Source: Pseudomonas thivervalensis
Lineage (GTDB): Bacteria; Pseudomonadota; Gammaproteobacteria; Pseudomonadales; Pseudomonadaceae
DNA length: 64,000 nt
NCBI RefSeq assembly: GCF_001269655.1
Contig: NZ_LHVE01000008.1
Span: 1 to 64,000, forward strand
Reading direction: 5' to 3'
A program made the translations under genes and the position numbers. Of the stretch, positions 63,748 through 64,000 are shown piece after piece. Numbering within the stretch: the first letter of the stretch is position 1; each line of letters begins with the position of its first letter. Below the pieces are notes generated by a model. That model searched no databases. It was not told the DNA's origin and saw only the letters and a list, made by a program, of their open reading frames with translations.

Positions 63748-64000
63748 TCAGCGACGACGGAACAGCGGCAGCGGTTCGTCAGTGGCAGCCTGGTAGGTCA
63801 CCGAGAAGTCCTTGAGGCTTTCGAGGGCTTCATAGGGGTCTTTGTCGGCGCGCAACGCAAAGGCGTCGAAACCGCAGCGGCGCATGTAGAACAACTGGTC
63901 GCGCAGCACGTCGCCAATCGCCCGCAATTCACCCTTGAAACCATAACGGTCACGCAGCAGGCGGGCGTTGGAGTAGCTGCGCCCGTCGGTGAAGGCCGGG
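63748..64000 (-). CDS. DUF934 family protein (partial, C-terminal)
   Basis: 84 visible residues; the start lies beyond the window. Sequence PAFTDGRSYSNARLLRDRYG, GELRAIGDVLRDQLFYMRRC, GFDAFALRADKDPYEALESL and the end LPLFRRR. This is a DUF934 protein, usually encoded next to sulfite reductase (cysI) in Pseudomonas and thought to assist sulfite reduction; the cysI gene would lie just outside the window. Confidence 0.88.
   Translation of the reverse strand, partial: PAFTDGRSYSNARLLRDRYGFKGELRAIGDVLRDQLFYMRRCGFDAFALRADKDPYEALESLKDFSVTYQAATDEPLPLFRRR

Overview
The window looks like chromosome of a Pseudomonas of the fluorescens group. The evidence is the rsmE-type csrA gene, the REP palindromes with GTGGGAGC, GTGGCGAGGGAGC and GTAGGAGCTG heads, the Pseudomonas-type rbsBACRKD operon followed by a nucleoside hydrolase, the thrS-infC-rpmI-rplT-pheST-ihfA-merR order, and high GC with G/C-rich third codon positions. 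No plasmid or prophage hallmarks are visible. The only transposon is one complete IS3-family element at the left edge, inserted inside a REP pair.

Layout. 1-1450: IS3 element and REP/REPIN sequences. 1535-4073: small genes (DUF2214 membrane protein, rsmE, SPOR-like lipoprotein, endonuclease I, DUF1654). 4216-11283: ribose operon with its own promoter and a LacI-type operator, ending in an exported nucleoside hydrolase; together the genes could free, import and phosphorylate ribose. 11329-13302: small genes (two hypotheticals, I78 inhibitor lipoprotein, cold-shock protein, secreted Cys-containing protein). 13674-20972: thrS-infC-rpmI-rplT-pheS-pheT-ihfA-merR, with an ATT-started infC and a strong hairpin before pheS. 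21062-21138: tRNA-Pro(GGG). 21404-27047: accessory genes (tandem alpha/beta-hydrolase with a membrane tail, Zn alcohol dehydrogenase, DKNYY repeat protein, a 28-residue membrane microprotein).

27107-48017 is a large surface-glycan locus centred on a divergent Wzm/Wzt pair at about 40.5 kb. Leftwards run wzm, a GT4+GT2 double glycosyltransferase, a GT-C-like membrane protein, a GtrB-like GT2, a methyltransferase, GtrA, an SDR, a GMC oxidoreductase, wecB and a GT4; most of these are overlapping or nearly so. Rightwards run a Wzt fused to a polysaccharide pyruvyl-transferase-like domain, a 2OG-Fe(II) oxygenase and a second GT4+GT2 enzyme, followed by a convergent SDR and GT2. The set reads as an ABC-transporter-dependent O-polysaccharide locus with a lipid-linked side-sugar branch; the glycan structure itself cannot be inferred.

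48186-56904: a TetR/DUF4442 divergon, then a quaternary-ammonium cluster (LysR, ferredoxin reductase, Rieske oxygenase, ChoV/ChoW-like ABC transporter without a binding protein, and a divergent TetR with a ProC homologue whose motifs are altered). 56995-64000: DUF4142, YdcH-like, LysR, an orphan HoxX-like formyltransferase/crotonase, SCP2 protein, histidine phosphatase, sohB and the truncated end of a DUF934 gene. The candidates most worth a second look are the Wzt-pyruvyltransferase fusion, the GtrB/methyltransferase/GtrA/SDR/GMC block, the double-triad hydrolase beside tRNA-Pro, the altered ProC homologue and the orphan HoxX-like enzyme.
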